NCBI GenBank assembly: GCA_973895155.1
Contig: OZ316894.1
Location: forward strand, 11,160,001 to 11,224,000
Direction of reading: 5' to 3'
DNA: 64,000 nt
DNA from: Marsupella aquatica
Taxonomy: Eukaryota > Marchantiophyta
In this document: positions 47,101 through 60,689 of the stretch, piece after piece
Position numbering within the stretch: the stretch's first letter is position 1
How the letters are laid out: each line of letters starts with the position of its first letter
The notes under the pieces: model-generated
The model's database searches: none
What the model saw: the letters and a program-made list of their open reading frames with translations, nothing else
Told to the model about the DNA's origin: nothing
Translations under genes and position numbers: made by a program

Positions 47101-50100
47101 AATGCCCTTGGAGTGCATGTGATGAACAGTCTCTTCCAATAATGTTCAGAAATATACAAAGAGGGAAACATTTTGCAGGGATTTAAGGAGCCAAAGTTTG
47201 GACCACCTTTGGAGGTGGCCTAGAGTCCTAGTCAAAATGAATACTATACATCAGCATTCCTTGGGCCCATTCTTTGGGCCCATTGTTTGCCATGTAGGAG
47301 CGATAGACACCCCCGGTTCCTGTAAAACCAACTGCAGCCGTTTCCTTTTGTTCCTTTCAATAGATGGTCCACAATAACCCTTAGAGAATCAAAAGAAACA
47401 ATGGGTCCCAACTCTTGTAAAGCAACCCTCAGCTCCACGGCTGAAGTCTTGCCAAGTGGAACTAGATTCCATAGAAGTATGCAGTTCTGCTAACTATACC
47501 CTGAAATAATGCTTTTGTGATCTTGTCTTGCCTTTTGGTCGTGCCTGAGGTGGTGCAAAGTGGTTGGATTGTTTGGACCTTTAAAAGTAGATTCCTGAGC
47601 TTACTGGCTTCCACTCCACCAGAAACAAGACCTTGTATTCGAAAATCCAAAAAATGGAGATTTTGGCGCCTGGAATTGTATGGGGCCTACTCCCTATCAA
47701 GTTCTCTAAACTACAATGACATCTAGTGCAATTCACTGGGATGTGTTCGATGCATGAAGCTAATTGCTTTCAAGTGATTTTTGTTCGAACACTATGCCCT
47801 TTCTATTCGGGCAATTATGTCCAAAAGTTATGCTTCAATTAGAAAGTACTGGGTTTATTGTCCGCATACAGTCCTTATTTTTTGAGCAGAAATATCTATC
47901 CTTAAATAAAAGAAACTAGGGCTAAAACTAGAATATAAAGCCCAGGGTGAAGGCCCCTACACTACAAGGACTGGGCCTTGTTTTGGGTGGAAAATAATAG
48001 CAAGGCATCTACAAAAGAAATATGTTGTTTGTTAGTCCCTATGGCTGTCCGCAGTGCACAATAATGCTTGCAATGAGGGGTTCACAACGCATGGTAACCC
48101 TGCTTGGAAGAGGGTTTTTGCAAACTTTTAGCTTCAAGGTTTTTTGAAGGAATGTCTGCATAGGGATGAGAAAAAAACCAATGAGTGATGAGGCACGAGG
48201 ATACTGTAGTGACAAGTGGACAAATTTGCGTGAAAGGCAATGTATAAATCACAGGGAGAAAATGAATATGAAAGTGAGAGAGGAGTGCACAAGGGAAATG
48301 ACCTGGCAGGAACAGAAATTTTTGTCATCCCATTGCTGCAAAACTAGGTCTACTTCAATGATGGATGCTTGGGCCAAATCCACAATTGCCATAGTACGTA
48401 TGTTTTTAAGTGTTCAAATCTTGGGCAAGTCAAAAACAAAATTGTGTTTTTGTTGTGTTTCCAGGACCTGGAGTGAGTTGATTAACCATTCCACTGAGGG
48501 TATACAAAGGTTTAGACATGGCAAGAAACTATTGTAAATTTAGTTTTCAATTTGGATTAGGACATTTCGCTACCTTGCTTATCAATGTCCAAACTAAGAT
48601 AGCTTGCAAAGTAAGATCCAGCAATTTTTGGCTCAAAGTAAACCAGCTTGATTACCCTGGTTCAAAATCCAAAGGTTGCACCCCCAGGTCTGCTCATCTT
48701 TTGCTCGTTCACACTCTAGCTTCTTGTCACTCAAAACACAGGAAAACAAGATTGCCCCTTTTCTTCCATTTTGCTTCCTATTCCTTGTTATTTTGGTTGA
48801 AAACCAATTATGGTAATCTGGTATTACCAGGACCAGAGGGGAGTGACACTCATGGTTTCACTCATTATTTCTAACACAGCCAAACCTGCCCTAAAGTGGC
48901 TTTCTGCCCTGAAGTACCTAATACATTCCAAAACTGAGAAAATAAACACCCTGAAAATCCAGAAACAGAATAGGCAAGCCACTAAGAGGAAATGAGAGGC
49001 AAACTGATTTGAAAGAATATCAAATTTGAGGTAATTTGCACAAAGAAATGAAGTGTTGGGTGAAGTAACTCTATTGCAAAGTACTCCAAGATCGTTTCAA
49101 CGATGTGCTTAGTTTGTCAACGCATCAAACAGAACTAAAGTTTCTTGTCAGGATAGTGATTGTCACGTACTCACTCACTCCTGTTTATGTAGCGTAAAGG
49201 TCAAAGGCATCACATATGGCATACTTTTGCAATGAGCAAAATATGTTCAGAGCTAGTGATGACAAAATCATTACTGGTTGAAGCGATGCTAAAACTTTGG
49301 GCATAAGCTCTGGAGTTGGAAACGTGTGGCGAGCTCCGTTGGGCGCTCAAATTTTACCACTATGGTACGCCATACCAGAGAAGACCCACAAATCGGATGT
49401 GAATCCAAGATGCCAATGGCAACTGCAAATGACAGATTGTCTCGGCGAGAGAAATCTTCCTGTGAGGAGGCCATTCAGAAGGTGAGATTGTGTTTTGTGT
49501 TTGAGACAAGAGCTCTGATGCTTATTTGATTTTGGGAACAATATCTTAGCCAAGACTAGCACTAAGATCTAAGAAGATGTTCTTCGCAAACGTGTTTGGA
49601 TGCCCAAGACCTTCAAAACACAATTGCATTTTTGTAGATAATCATTTTGTCTGAGGATGTTCAGTAGAACGATAGAAAGAGAACGAGAAATGCACAAAAT
49701 ATTGCTTCCCTTATTTGTTCCAGCTTTGGCGCCCTAATTTTGTTTTGAAACGGTTAAAGGATTAAAAGAAGACGATTAGATGTCCACAATGGAAGAAATT
49801 AATGTCAGCACTTCGCATCTCAACTAAGTGTGATTGCCCTGTTTGTGCAATGGCAAGACTGATGACTTTGTCTGTTGCCTACAATTTTCTGTCCATACAG
49901 ACTAGAATTGTTGAAAGAAAGTTAGCAAGAGAGACCCAACCTAAATTCTCTAACATAGCTCCGTTTGGGAACGAGGCTCTTTACAATATACAATCTATAG
50001 CTTAAGATTTGTTGACAGAATTCAAAACGATTTCTTACTTATTGATAATCACATAGAAACACAGTTGTTTTAGGGAATTAGTTTGATTCTTATTCTGATC

Positions 50101-50470
50101 GGTGGTATTTGCATCTTGAATCAGGTGGACTAATATGAAGTGATTCAAATCAACTTGGAAGTTATATACTTCAATGTCTACCGACAGTGCTACAGCTGAA
50201 TAAGCACAAAACTAAATTGACAGGACTCAATCTTGTCTGTGAAGGAGAAGCAGTCGTCATCAAGTTTCGTCGCCTGTGTCTATTTTGGAGGAAATTTTGA
50301 CAATATGCTTGAACCCTTTCAGTAATTTTCGCTTGAGGCAAACATGAGATAAAATCCTAAAACATGAGATAAAGTCCTAACAGGGAGGTCAATATTCAAG
50401 ACCTTTAAGAGCTAGAATTGGAGAGCCATTTGTTAACTGCCAACCGACGAGTCCTAGTGAGGGAGCCATC
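44128..50470. other. Intergenic, no gene supported
   Basis: About 6.3 kb of mixed AT-rich DNA. Open frames such as 45955-46362 (135 codons) and 48166-48537 (123 codons) have no domain, no splice context and low-complexity or random composition. The last kilobase should contain the promoter of the dynein chain gene, but I see no clear TATA box. No tandem arrays or inverted repeats stand out by eye. Confidence 0.35.
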
Positions 50471-53400
50471 ATGGCAAGTGAAGGTCCACAAAGTCCAACA
50501 CCAAGCGAAGCTGCAATGGCAGCAGCAGTAGCAGAACGACTGATGAGCACAACCCCTTCCACCACTGAAGGCACAGGAGGGGCCAAAAAATCTTCGGATC
50601 AAGCACCACAATCTGCCAGCAACACAACCAGCTCATTTGGCCTCTCATTGCCGTTGCGAGAAAATAGCAAAAACCAGTTCAATTTGGCCAAAGCTCGTGC
50701 AGATGCTGCAGCAGCAGCAGCCGCTGCTGCAGCTGGAATTGCTGGATCTCTTAGCTCTACATATCGATCCCGCAGACAATCTGGCAGCTCGCAAGTCTCA
50801 CTCTCCTCAAAGTACCTCACCATTACATCTCTCTGTGCTCTTTGCTCTTCGCCTCATATTCTTTCTTTCGGTCCCCCTACATTATTATCTGTTATCAGAG
50901 TTATAAACGGTTCACTCCTTCTCATATCCATCCAAGAATTGATTGCTGAACTTAGGATTTTGAGACACAGATTTCCAAGCCAAGATATAGATCATCTTTG
51001 AAATTGGTGCCCTTGCCTAGATCGTATTTCATATGTTCATAACTCGTCCCTTTCTGTAAAATGAAAATATTCTACAGATCGACTCTATTCCAATTTGACA
51101 TGAGCGTCTTGGTAAAAATCATTCTCAAGTCTTTCCCCCTCATCATAGTTAAATTGCTATCCAAATCTGTCCTACAATCTTGTTCTTATATTATGACGCA
51201 ATTTTGGACAGATCAATATGCAAAGACGACAGCTCTGGAACCCTTATCTTCATTTCCAGTCAATCTTAAGTGCCAATCTTCACCAAAACATTCATATAGC
51301 CTTGGAAGTGAGCTCAACTTTGATAGTACACTGAATCTTTGTTTGTCAAATGCTTGTGACAGAGCAAGCCATAGATCAGGGGGAGCACGCCCACAAAAAC
51401 GCCGCACCAAAAAAATTGGTGATGTTGCAACTGGAGAAAATGTGCAGGTAGAGTGTTTATCAACAGTGTATTCATTAACTAAATAATCCTCTTACAAGAA
51501 CTTTTCTCTTTTGTTTTGTGTAAAAAACTTTAACGATAGTTTGTGACTTGGCATTCGATTGAGGGTGCAAATTGTAACCTATATTATCTAACTTTAGTAG
51601 GCATCGTCTCTAATTTCAACTAGAATTATTTATTGTTGGAAACTATGTATACCCGTCCACAGAAGGTCATTATCTTCTAGTTGTGGAGCTAAAATATTGA
51701 TTGTCTAGAAGAATGTTTTGTACTGGACAGTTCATGTGAGGAGTTTGGGTTGAGAGCTGTGAAACGTAAATTAAGCATGACAGTGGCCATCACAATGGGG
51801 GAATTTTTCAAACAGAAAACTAGGAAACTACATCCTAAGCTCTTTCACAAATTTATTTCATATGTAGCTAGGGCATAACAGAAAAACTTAATCAGAAAAC
51901 GTATTTAGTGAATGTTCTTAGGTTGCAATGTCCAAATCTTTCGATTTCGTTTCCCTAGCGTAGGAGTTGATCAAGCTGCTTTTACTCCCACGAGAAAAAA
52001 TGAAATTCAACTAAGGAAGCCATAAAAAATTTGGCAGTTGGGCAGGTGTACGATGAGAGTGGAAAAGATGTCACTCCAAAGCCTTTGGTTAGTTTAAAGC
52101 CAACTGTCCTCGCATACGAGAAAATATCACAAACTACTGCTGGTCGACTATCTGGCCAAGGAACCCCTGCAAACATGTCAACAGATCGATCTCTTCAAAG
52201 TTGTAGGTGCGATCTCTTGTCTCGAAGAACAAATTTGATACTGAAAGTGACTTTGATTTCTAGATGAGCTAGTGGAAGCCAGAAAATGTATTTTTAGAAA
52301 TATGATTATACTGCAAAGCAAAATTAATTTGATGGGGCCACCGGCTTCTCCATCCGTGTGTATCTTTAGGAGATTCGTTAGTTGTGATAACAATCATTTT
52401 CCTGCACTCCTTGGGCTTTGAATCTTACTGACCTTGGTACAGTTTCACCACTCTCAGTTTGGTCTGACTACAGGGCGCCAATAGAATGTCGTGAGGCACA
52501 GTAATTATGTTAGTATATTAGTGAAAAGTCAGAATGGTCTGTATTCAGATTCGGAGCTTCTTCAAGCAAGTTCTTTTTGGAAATTTTTGGATGATTGGTA
52601 AATCAAGATAATTAGCCTCAGTTACACCTGTATCCGCAACTTAGTTTACATGCAGCACGTACCCTCCTTTACAAGAGAATGAATTTCACCACTCAAACGA
52701 TGATGGCAGGCGAGATGGCAGGTCGTCACGTAGGTCATAGAGAGGGAGAGCTGTGCAACAAGTGTCATTGTTATATGTCTAATAGGACACTCAATAACAG
52801 ATTCTGCACCGCAATCAATTTTGAGATCTCACACCGACATATGTGAATAAATACTGAAGTTAAGTTCAGTTGTCCATCTCTAAAAATAACCAGTACAGAC
52901 TGACTGTTAGTGTTAAAGAACCATGGAATGATCAGAAGCCTATTGCTTGATCTTGACCTTATAAAACACATCAAAGTCCACAAAAACATACGCACACCTA
53001 CCTAGACGAGAACCTGAAACTTACGAGGTTGTGCTGGCTGGTGTTGATATTGCTCTCACGTGGTCAAACAAAAGTTTGTGACAAGTTTCCTGGTGAACAG
53101 TCGGACAGGGTACTCAATCACTAGTAGTGCTGGAAGCTTAACTCCAGAGACAGTGGAAGGAGATGAGGCCGACCACGATGATGGCGGCATGTCTGTGAAA
53201 TCGAGGTCCCTCATGGGGACGTCCATTGGCATTCCGGATACCCCAAAGATCATTCACATATTGATGGCTCCGATTAATATGCCGGTGACAGAAAAGGTAG
53301 GTTGGGTTCTTCTCTCTTCAAAGGCATTCTACCATATAGAAACAATGCTGAAACATTAACTTAATGAAGTGCCCGAAAGCTATGCTTTGTGACATCCTTG

Positions 53401-56400
53401 AACTTTGTAATGTGATTTCACAGCCAAACAGAGGACGGGTCGGAGAGATTCCCTAACAGTTTCGAAATTGGCAGCTGATAGATAAGAATTCATGTAGTGA
53501 GGGGAATTCATTAAATTGTGTTGTAAGTCTTACAATTGACCTACAAGTGCAGGAAAAAGAGAAAATTGTTTATGTGTTCTTACATGAGAGCGAGAGCTTC
53601 GAGTTATTCAATGTCAAAGGAGCGAACTTCAACGCTGCCTATGAGTGTTGTACAAGGGCACTGGAGCGAAATGCCAAATACGAAGCCCTCCTCCAAGTAA
53701 GCAGAGCAATTTGATATGGGCCGAGAATTAAAAGAAGCAACCTTTGGCCTCTTAAGATCTCATCCCGAACACAGCCACTTTGAAACGAGTTCTGTCAGCG
53801 CTTTGTTGTAGGGCTAAATTGTAATACAATGATTACTGAGATGTCCCTTTTGTGATGAAACCAGTGAAGTTATCGTTGGCTAACGTTGTGTAACTTGAAG
53901 TCTATCTTACATAGCTTACATGAGTCATTGCGCCACAATGGTTAATATTCGTCTTTTGTGGCAGCTCAAACAAGGAAGTGACAATTACAATCAGGCCTAT
54001 GCTCAAACTTTAGTTCTGCTTTTGAAGAACAAGGAGATACAGGCTTCGGCCTCTTCAATGCAGTCTGTTGCAACCCAGGTAAATATCTATCATAACCCAA
54101 TTTGTTTCTTTCTGTCCTTGCTCTTTGTCCTGCGGACACGAGGTACACGATGTCATGAGTCAGTTTCAATTCCATGTATGACAACGATTGCTTTGCTTAT
54201 TGCCCGACCGATTGATGAAACCATTCCTTGTTTGCCGCACAGATCGAAGGTTCTCTCTTAAAAATATCGAGTAGAATAATATTTGCGATTGTCAGATAGA
54301 TAGATCCAGGGTGCATTGCGTCCACACTAATATATCTTTCACCGGTTGAGAAGTAATGTGACTTTTTTTCACCTTCCCCGCTCTTCTTTACACTTATTTA
54401 AGCACCATCAGAAGAATGAAGCTGTTCATTTCTTCGATGTACCTGGGCTCGAGTCCTCGGAGGCTTCACAAGCATTAAAATGACGCCATGCTGATATCGT
54501 GTTTGAGATGCATTGAAGAAACCTTCGCTTATATAATTTTGTATAAACGATAACTTTTGGCTAAATTTGACTTCTCCAGCGATACTACACAGAATGTCCG
54601 TGATGTGGATAATATGACTGAGTATATTGGATATGTGGGTCCGAAAGTATCTCCTGAAAATCTTCTGATATGTACTATGCTCAACAGCTGCAGTCTCTTT
54701 CAAATGTCAATTCTAAACATTTCCAAGTGTGTGCACAATAATGGGATATTTTTATTTGTGTTGCGATATAACTCACTGTTTGATACATAGATTTGAACTT
54801 ACCATTTGTGCTAGGCCAATGTGTGGGATATATATGACACAATCACAGGACAAAAGCAATCGGATATTGCTGACCCTTGGACTATAGCACAAGGTCGAAG
54901 GCAAGCTGAGCAAGCAGCCGCCGATGCTGCCCTTGTTCCAACTAATATGCCCAAGGTTTTCGGTTCTGAGGATGGGCCAAACATGCCAACCCCTATACTT
55001 TCAAGTCCCGAGGTGTGCAAACTAATCTGTTTCTTAGGCAGTTAAAGTGCTCCAAATTCTGAACAAATCTTGTTCAGTTAACTTGAAAATCAAGTTTGAG
55101 ATTCTGGTATTTTTAATGTTTTTCATTATGGTGTTGAAACTTGCTCACAAAACAAGGTCAGGGGCCAAAGCTTATTCACTTAGAATAAACAAACCCATTC
55201 ATTAAACAAGGGGCTAAATGCAAAGGGAGTGAACTGAGCCTAGAAGCGACAAAGATAACGTGCAGATGAAATCTGTACACTCAGAAAAATGTAATGAAAA
55301 GTCCCCAATAGAGTCAAAATACTAGTGGTCAATTTGATGATGGAGTATGAGCTATAAATCAATTTGTCTGTAAATGACTTGAATGTTCATATGAAATGGG
55401 AATAAGTGACTATGCACAGCTTTTTCCAAACTTGCATTAAACCTATTTTGCACTATAATTGATGGCTTGGGATGGTGGGTAGCCTTCTCGAAGACCATCA
55501 ACACTAGAAGGAGCCTCTAGGCGAGGATCTCAGTCTGGAAAACTCTCTCGAAGACCATCTACAAGTGGAAAGGGTTCTCGACGAGGTTCCACAACAAGTG
55601 GTCAATTATCTAGAAGGCAATCTACCACAGCAAGCCTTCAGGTGGAGGATTTGTTTGGCAAACGTCCAGGTGTTGTCGGAAGTAGCAGTGGTGGCGATGT
55701 TCAAGGTGGTAGTGATGGTGTTCTTACTTCTAGAGCGCGTGTGTTTGATGGTGACATTTCGAAGTTGACAAACCTTGGAAAGGCAATCCAAGTTGCTGAA
55801 AGAGCCTTGGTCCAGAATGCATACCATAATAAGGTATGTAGTGCTGAGTGTGACTCTTGCCCAATAATACAAAAACTCAACGAAACACAGAGAGGTCTAT
55901 GGTCTCGGGTGTTAAAACAATTTCAAGGTTGCCTAAGTAGATAAAAACATATTTATTTCCAGACGACTTTCATTTCATTTCACTATTTTGGACCAAGTTT
56001 GTATATACTATATGCTGTACTAAACAACCGTAACTGCCTCCCTATTGATCATGTAATTATTTTCCAATTTTTGTATACATCTTCTAAATGTTTGATTGGG
56101 AGTTTTATCTACGTCGACTGCAGTTGCTTGCCTACAAAGATTTTAGGCCTCAAGAAACGCCAATAGTTGAGGTTCCACAAGACGAGCCGTCAGCAGCAGA
56201 AGCAGACGCAGATGCAGAAAACCAGGCGAAGACCCTAGCACCTGGACCACCTCCAAAGAAAGATGGCCCATCTCCTTCAACACCATCTTCACCTGTACCT
56301 TCACCTCCCCCTCAAGGTCCACCCGTTGAACAAAATGCAGCAGAAGCTACTGTTGCTGTATCAATATCTCAAACAGATCCATCAGACCAGGAGGTGAAAT

Positions 56401-59400
56401 GGCTATGGGATTACACATGTGATCTCACCGAAGGCAAAAATATCAGTTGCATGTGTTGGAATAAGGTATTGTAGCAGTCAATGGTATTACACAGCTTCAT
56501 TACATGCCCCATCATGCGATAGCCTTACCAGAAAGTAAAAAATTTCCAAACAATTTCACACACGAATATTAACTCACAAGACTATTTCTGCGGGGCTCAT
56601 ATTTTCAAATGTTGACTGTCATGTTATATGTGAAGTAGATTTCTCTGACTTGTAGTCCAAATTGGGCATTTTGTATTTTTAAATGTTTCTATGCCATAAC
56701 TGAGACACTTAACACCAACTGGTACCCGTGTAATCTATCTAATCATCTTTTATTATCACTACAAACATCCAAGGAACATGAACCGCAGATGTTTCAGATT
56801 GTAGCAACTTGAATGGGCTTAGAATCGCGATGTATCATTTAAATCTGCACGTCTTGGAAAGCCCAGGTGGCCGGCGTGAGGGCAGAGTGTGAATGGAGTT
56901 GTCTTCCATGTTTCCAGGTGAACAAGGATTTGTTGACAGTGGGCTACGGACAGTACGAGTTTGGAGCTCAGAAAGGTGGTATGGTTGCATTTTGGTCGAT
57001 TAAAAATCCACGATACCCATTAGCAACCATCATTTGCAAGTCTGATGTTACTGCAATTGATTTTTCCACTTCTACCCCAACTCTTCTTGCAGGTAGGAAC
57101 TTCTACACCAGCTGAAAAATGTGAAGTATATTGTTACTTGAATGAATTTTTGTACTCCTTCAAAGCCTACACAAAAGATTCGATTCTGAAAATCTATTCA
57201 AAACACATAATTTTGGATGAATGAAGTCCCAGTTTAATGTTAATGTTAACTCCAATATCAATGAAAGCTAAAACAAACAATGATAACTGAATGATAGTTT
57301 AATGCCTTTGTGAACAAAACCGCACAGCAAAGAAACTGCTTCTCTATTACTGCCTTGGCTCATGCACGACCTTTAAGCCTTATTGAGCATCTAACCATAA
57401 GCCACGATCAGCAGCTGCAATGATTTTGTTTGTACATCTGTGTGTAGTTGGCTTTTACAATGGAATCTTGGCAATATACGATACGAGAAATCCCAAAGAC
57501 ATGCAACCTGTGGTACAAAGTGGAATGAATACGGGCAGACACGAAGATCCCATATGGAAAGTGGAGTGGATTGATTCAAGCTCTGAGCATGGAGAGTCTT
57601 TAGTATCTATCTCCACAGATGGTCGGGTATCTCAATGGTTTCTCAAGAAGGTACCTACAACAATGCATCCGGAGTGTGTCCTGTGGTTTTTGAGCAATTA
57701 AACAGTGAACAATCTGCACCGTTGTATGAGAAGAAAGCGGTTCAGAAAAATCCTCAATTACTTGCCGCACTGGTGGTATGAATACTATGGTATTCACTTG
57801 AGCTTTGCTTATGGACTAATCAAACAGGAAACTTGGATTAAGGAAACTTGAAACTTGTCAAGGACTACCTTTGTCAGTTAGTATTCGCAAATAGGAGCCC
57901 CATTGCAATTCTCAAAGCCATTATCGACACACTTTCTACAGTAAAAGGGACACGGAATTGATGTGACAATATGTAAAGATTTTAGATTCAGATCAGGTGG
58001 GGATGAAATATGAAAAATAACTTCGTGCGACGATACTTGATTATTTGAAGGATTTGGAGTTCGTAAACCTGATAAAACTTAAGAAAATATCAGGCTCCAT
58101 GAAAGGTGAACAAGCTCAGCCCTTTATCTCACGAAGATCAGCTGGGATGTGCTTCGACTTCTGTCCACGTGATCCAGGGTGAGATGCCAACATTCACTTA
58201 TGTGACAAAGGATGTTATCTCCTCAAAATGTGTGTAGGTTTCATGTAGGGTCGCAAGGCCTTGTCAGATGGTTCTACTCTGACTAGAATGGATCCTTCTT
58301 CGTGATATTCTATGTGAGGGTTCTCATCAATGGTGGATGTTGGATTAAGATTAGTAGAACAATCTGCTTTTAACGGAACTTTATATGCGAGACGAATCCA
58401 CTTCGAATTGTAGTGGTAAATTTAGTGTTCTTCGTCGCCCAACATCTATGTTAATATCTTTCATTTCGGTGAGAGCCTCTTCAAAAGGAGGTAGTTTGAC
58501 AATTACATTTATCTGCCCGCGTATAAGTAATCGGTCCCAATTTGCCATTGCTGTAAGTAATTTCGTGCGGGAACTCACTTATTACCCTGATTATCAGACA
58601 TGCCATGTTGGGTTGCTTTGGGAGGCCAGGGTGTACTTGGTGGGAAGTGAAGAAGGACTCATATACAAATGTGATCGATCATATAGTGAACAGTACATGG
58701 CAACATATGTTGGGCATACGGGCCCTGTCTATCAGGTTTACGTCATGTCTAAACTATCTTGATCAGTATTTTCAAGAGGCTCATTTCTCGATACCGCTTG
58801 TTCATCGCTGTGATCTTTGAATTTGTTGCGAAGGATAATCCATCCTCAAGGATTGAAGATAATGCTTGTAGGTGAGATGGAATCATACTGTCCCCAATTT
58901 CTTTTTGAGCTGCAGTAGCGACTGGACCGTTCGGTTTTGGCGTGAAGAGCAGGTAGTCCTTGATCTCAACAATCTCACATCTCTGTTCCTGCAGCTCGAA
59001 TGAGTTTCATAGCACAATAACCACAAAGAGTATCATATTGTTCTTAAAAAAGAACAGTTTGTTTCGATTATATTTTTAACCCAGTGCCAACAATTCTAAG
59101 TGCTTACTGGGAAATGGATTTTCTCGAAGTGTTGAGGCACCGATGCAAAATCAAAACTCAATTTTAAAATTCGAATATGAGTGCAAGAAGTGATGGTGGT
59201 AAGCTTCTACGACGTAATGTGCCCACCCCACCCCGACCCCCCAAACCCACATAAGGAAGCCAAAGAATGTGTCATATGCTAGGCCCATCTAATTCGATCT
59301 ATTGCTTCCGTTCATAAGAATAATCAGGATACTGCTACAGAATACTCAAATTTGAACATATAGGTAACTGCTAAGCTTATTGAGGGAGCATAGTGTCATT

Positions 59401-60689
59401 GAAGTGAGAATCATTTACAGGAGAGTGCGCTGATGGTTATCCAAACAGTGAACGAGAGTATATCAGATGTTCGATGGTCAATTAAGAATTCGACGGTCTT
59501 TGCCACTGTTTCTGTCGATGGCCGACTGGAGGTAAGAAACAGTGTCATCATAGAGTGAGTTCATGTTGAGCTTATTGTATCTGTCAAAAGTGAGATGCTG
59601 AAACAACACTCTTGATAAGATTTGTTTTTGTAGTTGTTTACGATATCTGGAACGCTTGAAACAATTTTGTTCGAGCTCAAAAGTGACTATCCTCTTCGCA
59701 GCTTGAACATAAATTTAAGTTTTATTCCATTTGCAGATTTGGGACATGGCAATCTCTGTGATGAAACCCACAATCATACACAAGGTGGAAAACTCCAAGC
59801 TCTCTTGCTTGATGTTTGCCGAAGAACTTCCTGTCGTGCTTACTGGTGGGAGCAATGGAGCTGTGACTGTCCTGAGATTGGTGGGTAATTTACACCTTTC
59901 ACGGGGCTTGACTTTTGTACAGTTTCAGTCAACACACCAGGTTACAAATATTAATAGAACCTTCCGTGGCCAAATTGGGGCGAGTCTACTGTCACTGATC
60001 CAGGGTGAGTTGAACGTCGTCTCTCAGCTGAACTACTCAGTATTTGAAGAGGGGCTGAACGCCACAAAGGGCGTTCAGGATATCCTTCGCTCTTAGTCAC
60101 AAGCAGTTCTGGTGGAGCAGATGAGACAACCAGAATAAGACACCTTCGAGTTCACAGCTCTTCCCCTCTATTCAACCAAAGTTTCATGAATCAATCTGTG
60201 TCAGCGCGAGAATTGATGGTTACTCACTTTTTGGGCTTAACAGGAGTGATCATCCTTCATTTCACCCAGCTCTTTCACGTAAAACTCTATCAAGTTTGTA
60301 CAAGAGAAGCGATTTTGGCGTTAAACGGGATGAAATGAAGAGATTACTGCTGTTTTAGGAGTGGATCTGTTTAAGTGCGAGGATTAGAGTTACTCATGTT
60401 ATGGGCTTAACAGCAGGATTCATCTACTCAATTTTTTGGCTTATCTTTTGGGCTTAACAGCAAGTGATCATCTACTCAGTTTTGGGTAACAGGAGTGGCC
60501 ATCATCCTTCATTTCACCCCGTTCATCTACTCTATATTGTAGATGGTTTAATTCTGTTGTTTGCACCTGTATAATCGCAATCATTTCTGTAATGTGTAGG
60601 ACGGATTTGAGAAGGTGGAAAGTGAAGCGAAACAAGTGAAGTTGTTTAGGGATGCTTTGGCTTTGAACATTAATGCCCATCTCTCATGA
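50471..60689 (+). CDS. DNAI4: Axonemal dynein intermediate chain, DNAI4 (WDR78)/IC138-like
   Basis: Seventeen exons with compatible phases: 50471-50811, 51363-51447, 52046-52206 (end uncertain), 53101-53296 (start uncertain), 53553-53696, 53965-54078, 54815-55012, 55483-55833, 56124-56465, 56918-57092, 57448-57650, 58051-58178, 58630-58735, 58872-58952, 59421-59531, 59737-59880 and 60600-60689; about 990 residues. The N-terminus has a poly-Ala tract. Exon 3 has DESGKDVTPKPL, exon 7 VWDIYD, exon 8 five RRxS repeats, exon 9 LWDYTCDLTEGKNISCMCWN. WD repeats follow: GYGQY, FWSIKNP, GILAIYD, AGMCFDFCP, GSEEGLIYKC, GHTGPVYQVRW, SSDWTVRFW and DVRWS...IWD. This family is the intermediate chain of inner-arm I1/f dynein, docking and regulating the motor in motile cilia. 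Expected in sperm. Assigned by pattern recall, not search. Confidence 0.9.
55486..55638 (+). repeat. Five tandem 10-11-residue SRRxS repeats in the dynein chain
   Basis: In exon 8 five consecutive units read SRRPSTLEGA, SRRGSQSGKL, SRRPSTSGKG, SRRGSTTSGQL and SRRQSTTASL, encoded by about 30-33-bp tandem units. Each gives an R-R-x-S site, the preferred target of basophilic kinases such as PKA. Confidence 0.9.
60200..60530 (+). repeat. Degenerate direct repeats in the last intron of the dynein gene
   Basis: GGGCTTAACAG recurs near 60233, 60413 and 60459, with GGGTAACAG near 60484. The first and last are followed by GAGTG(A/G)(T/C)CATC(A)TCCTTCATTTCACCC. Intronic, non-coding. Confidence 0.6.

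Noticed and set aside
48166-48537. 123-codon open frame
   Set aside because: No domain, mixed random composition, not conserved in any context I can see.
54557-54790. Open frame between dynein exons 6 and 7
   Set aside because: Joining exon 6 (ends 54078) directly to exon 7 (54815) preserves phase and the expected VWDIYD continuation; this frame lies within the intron.
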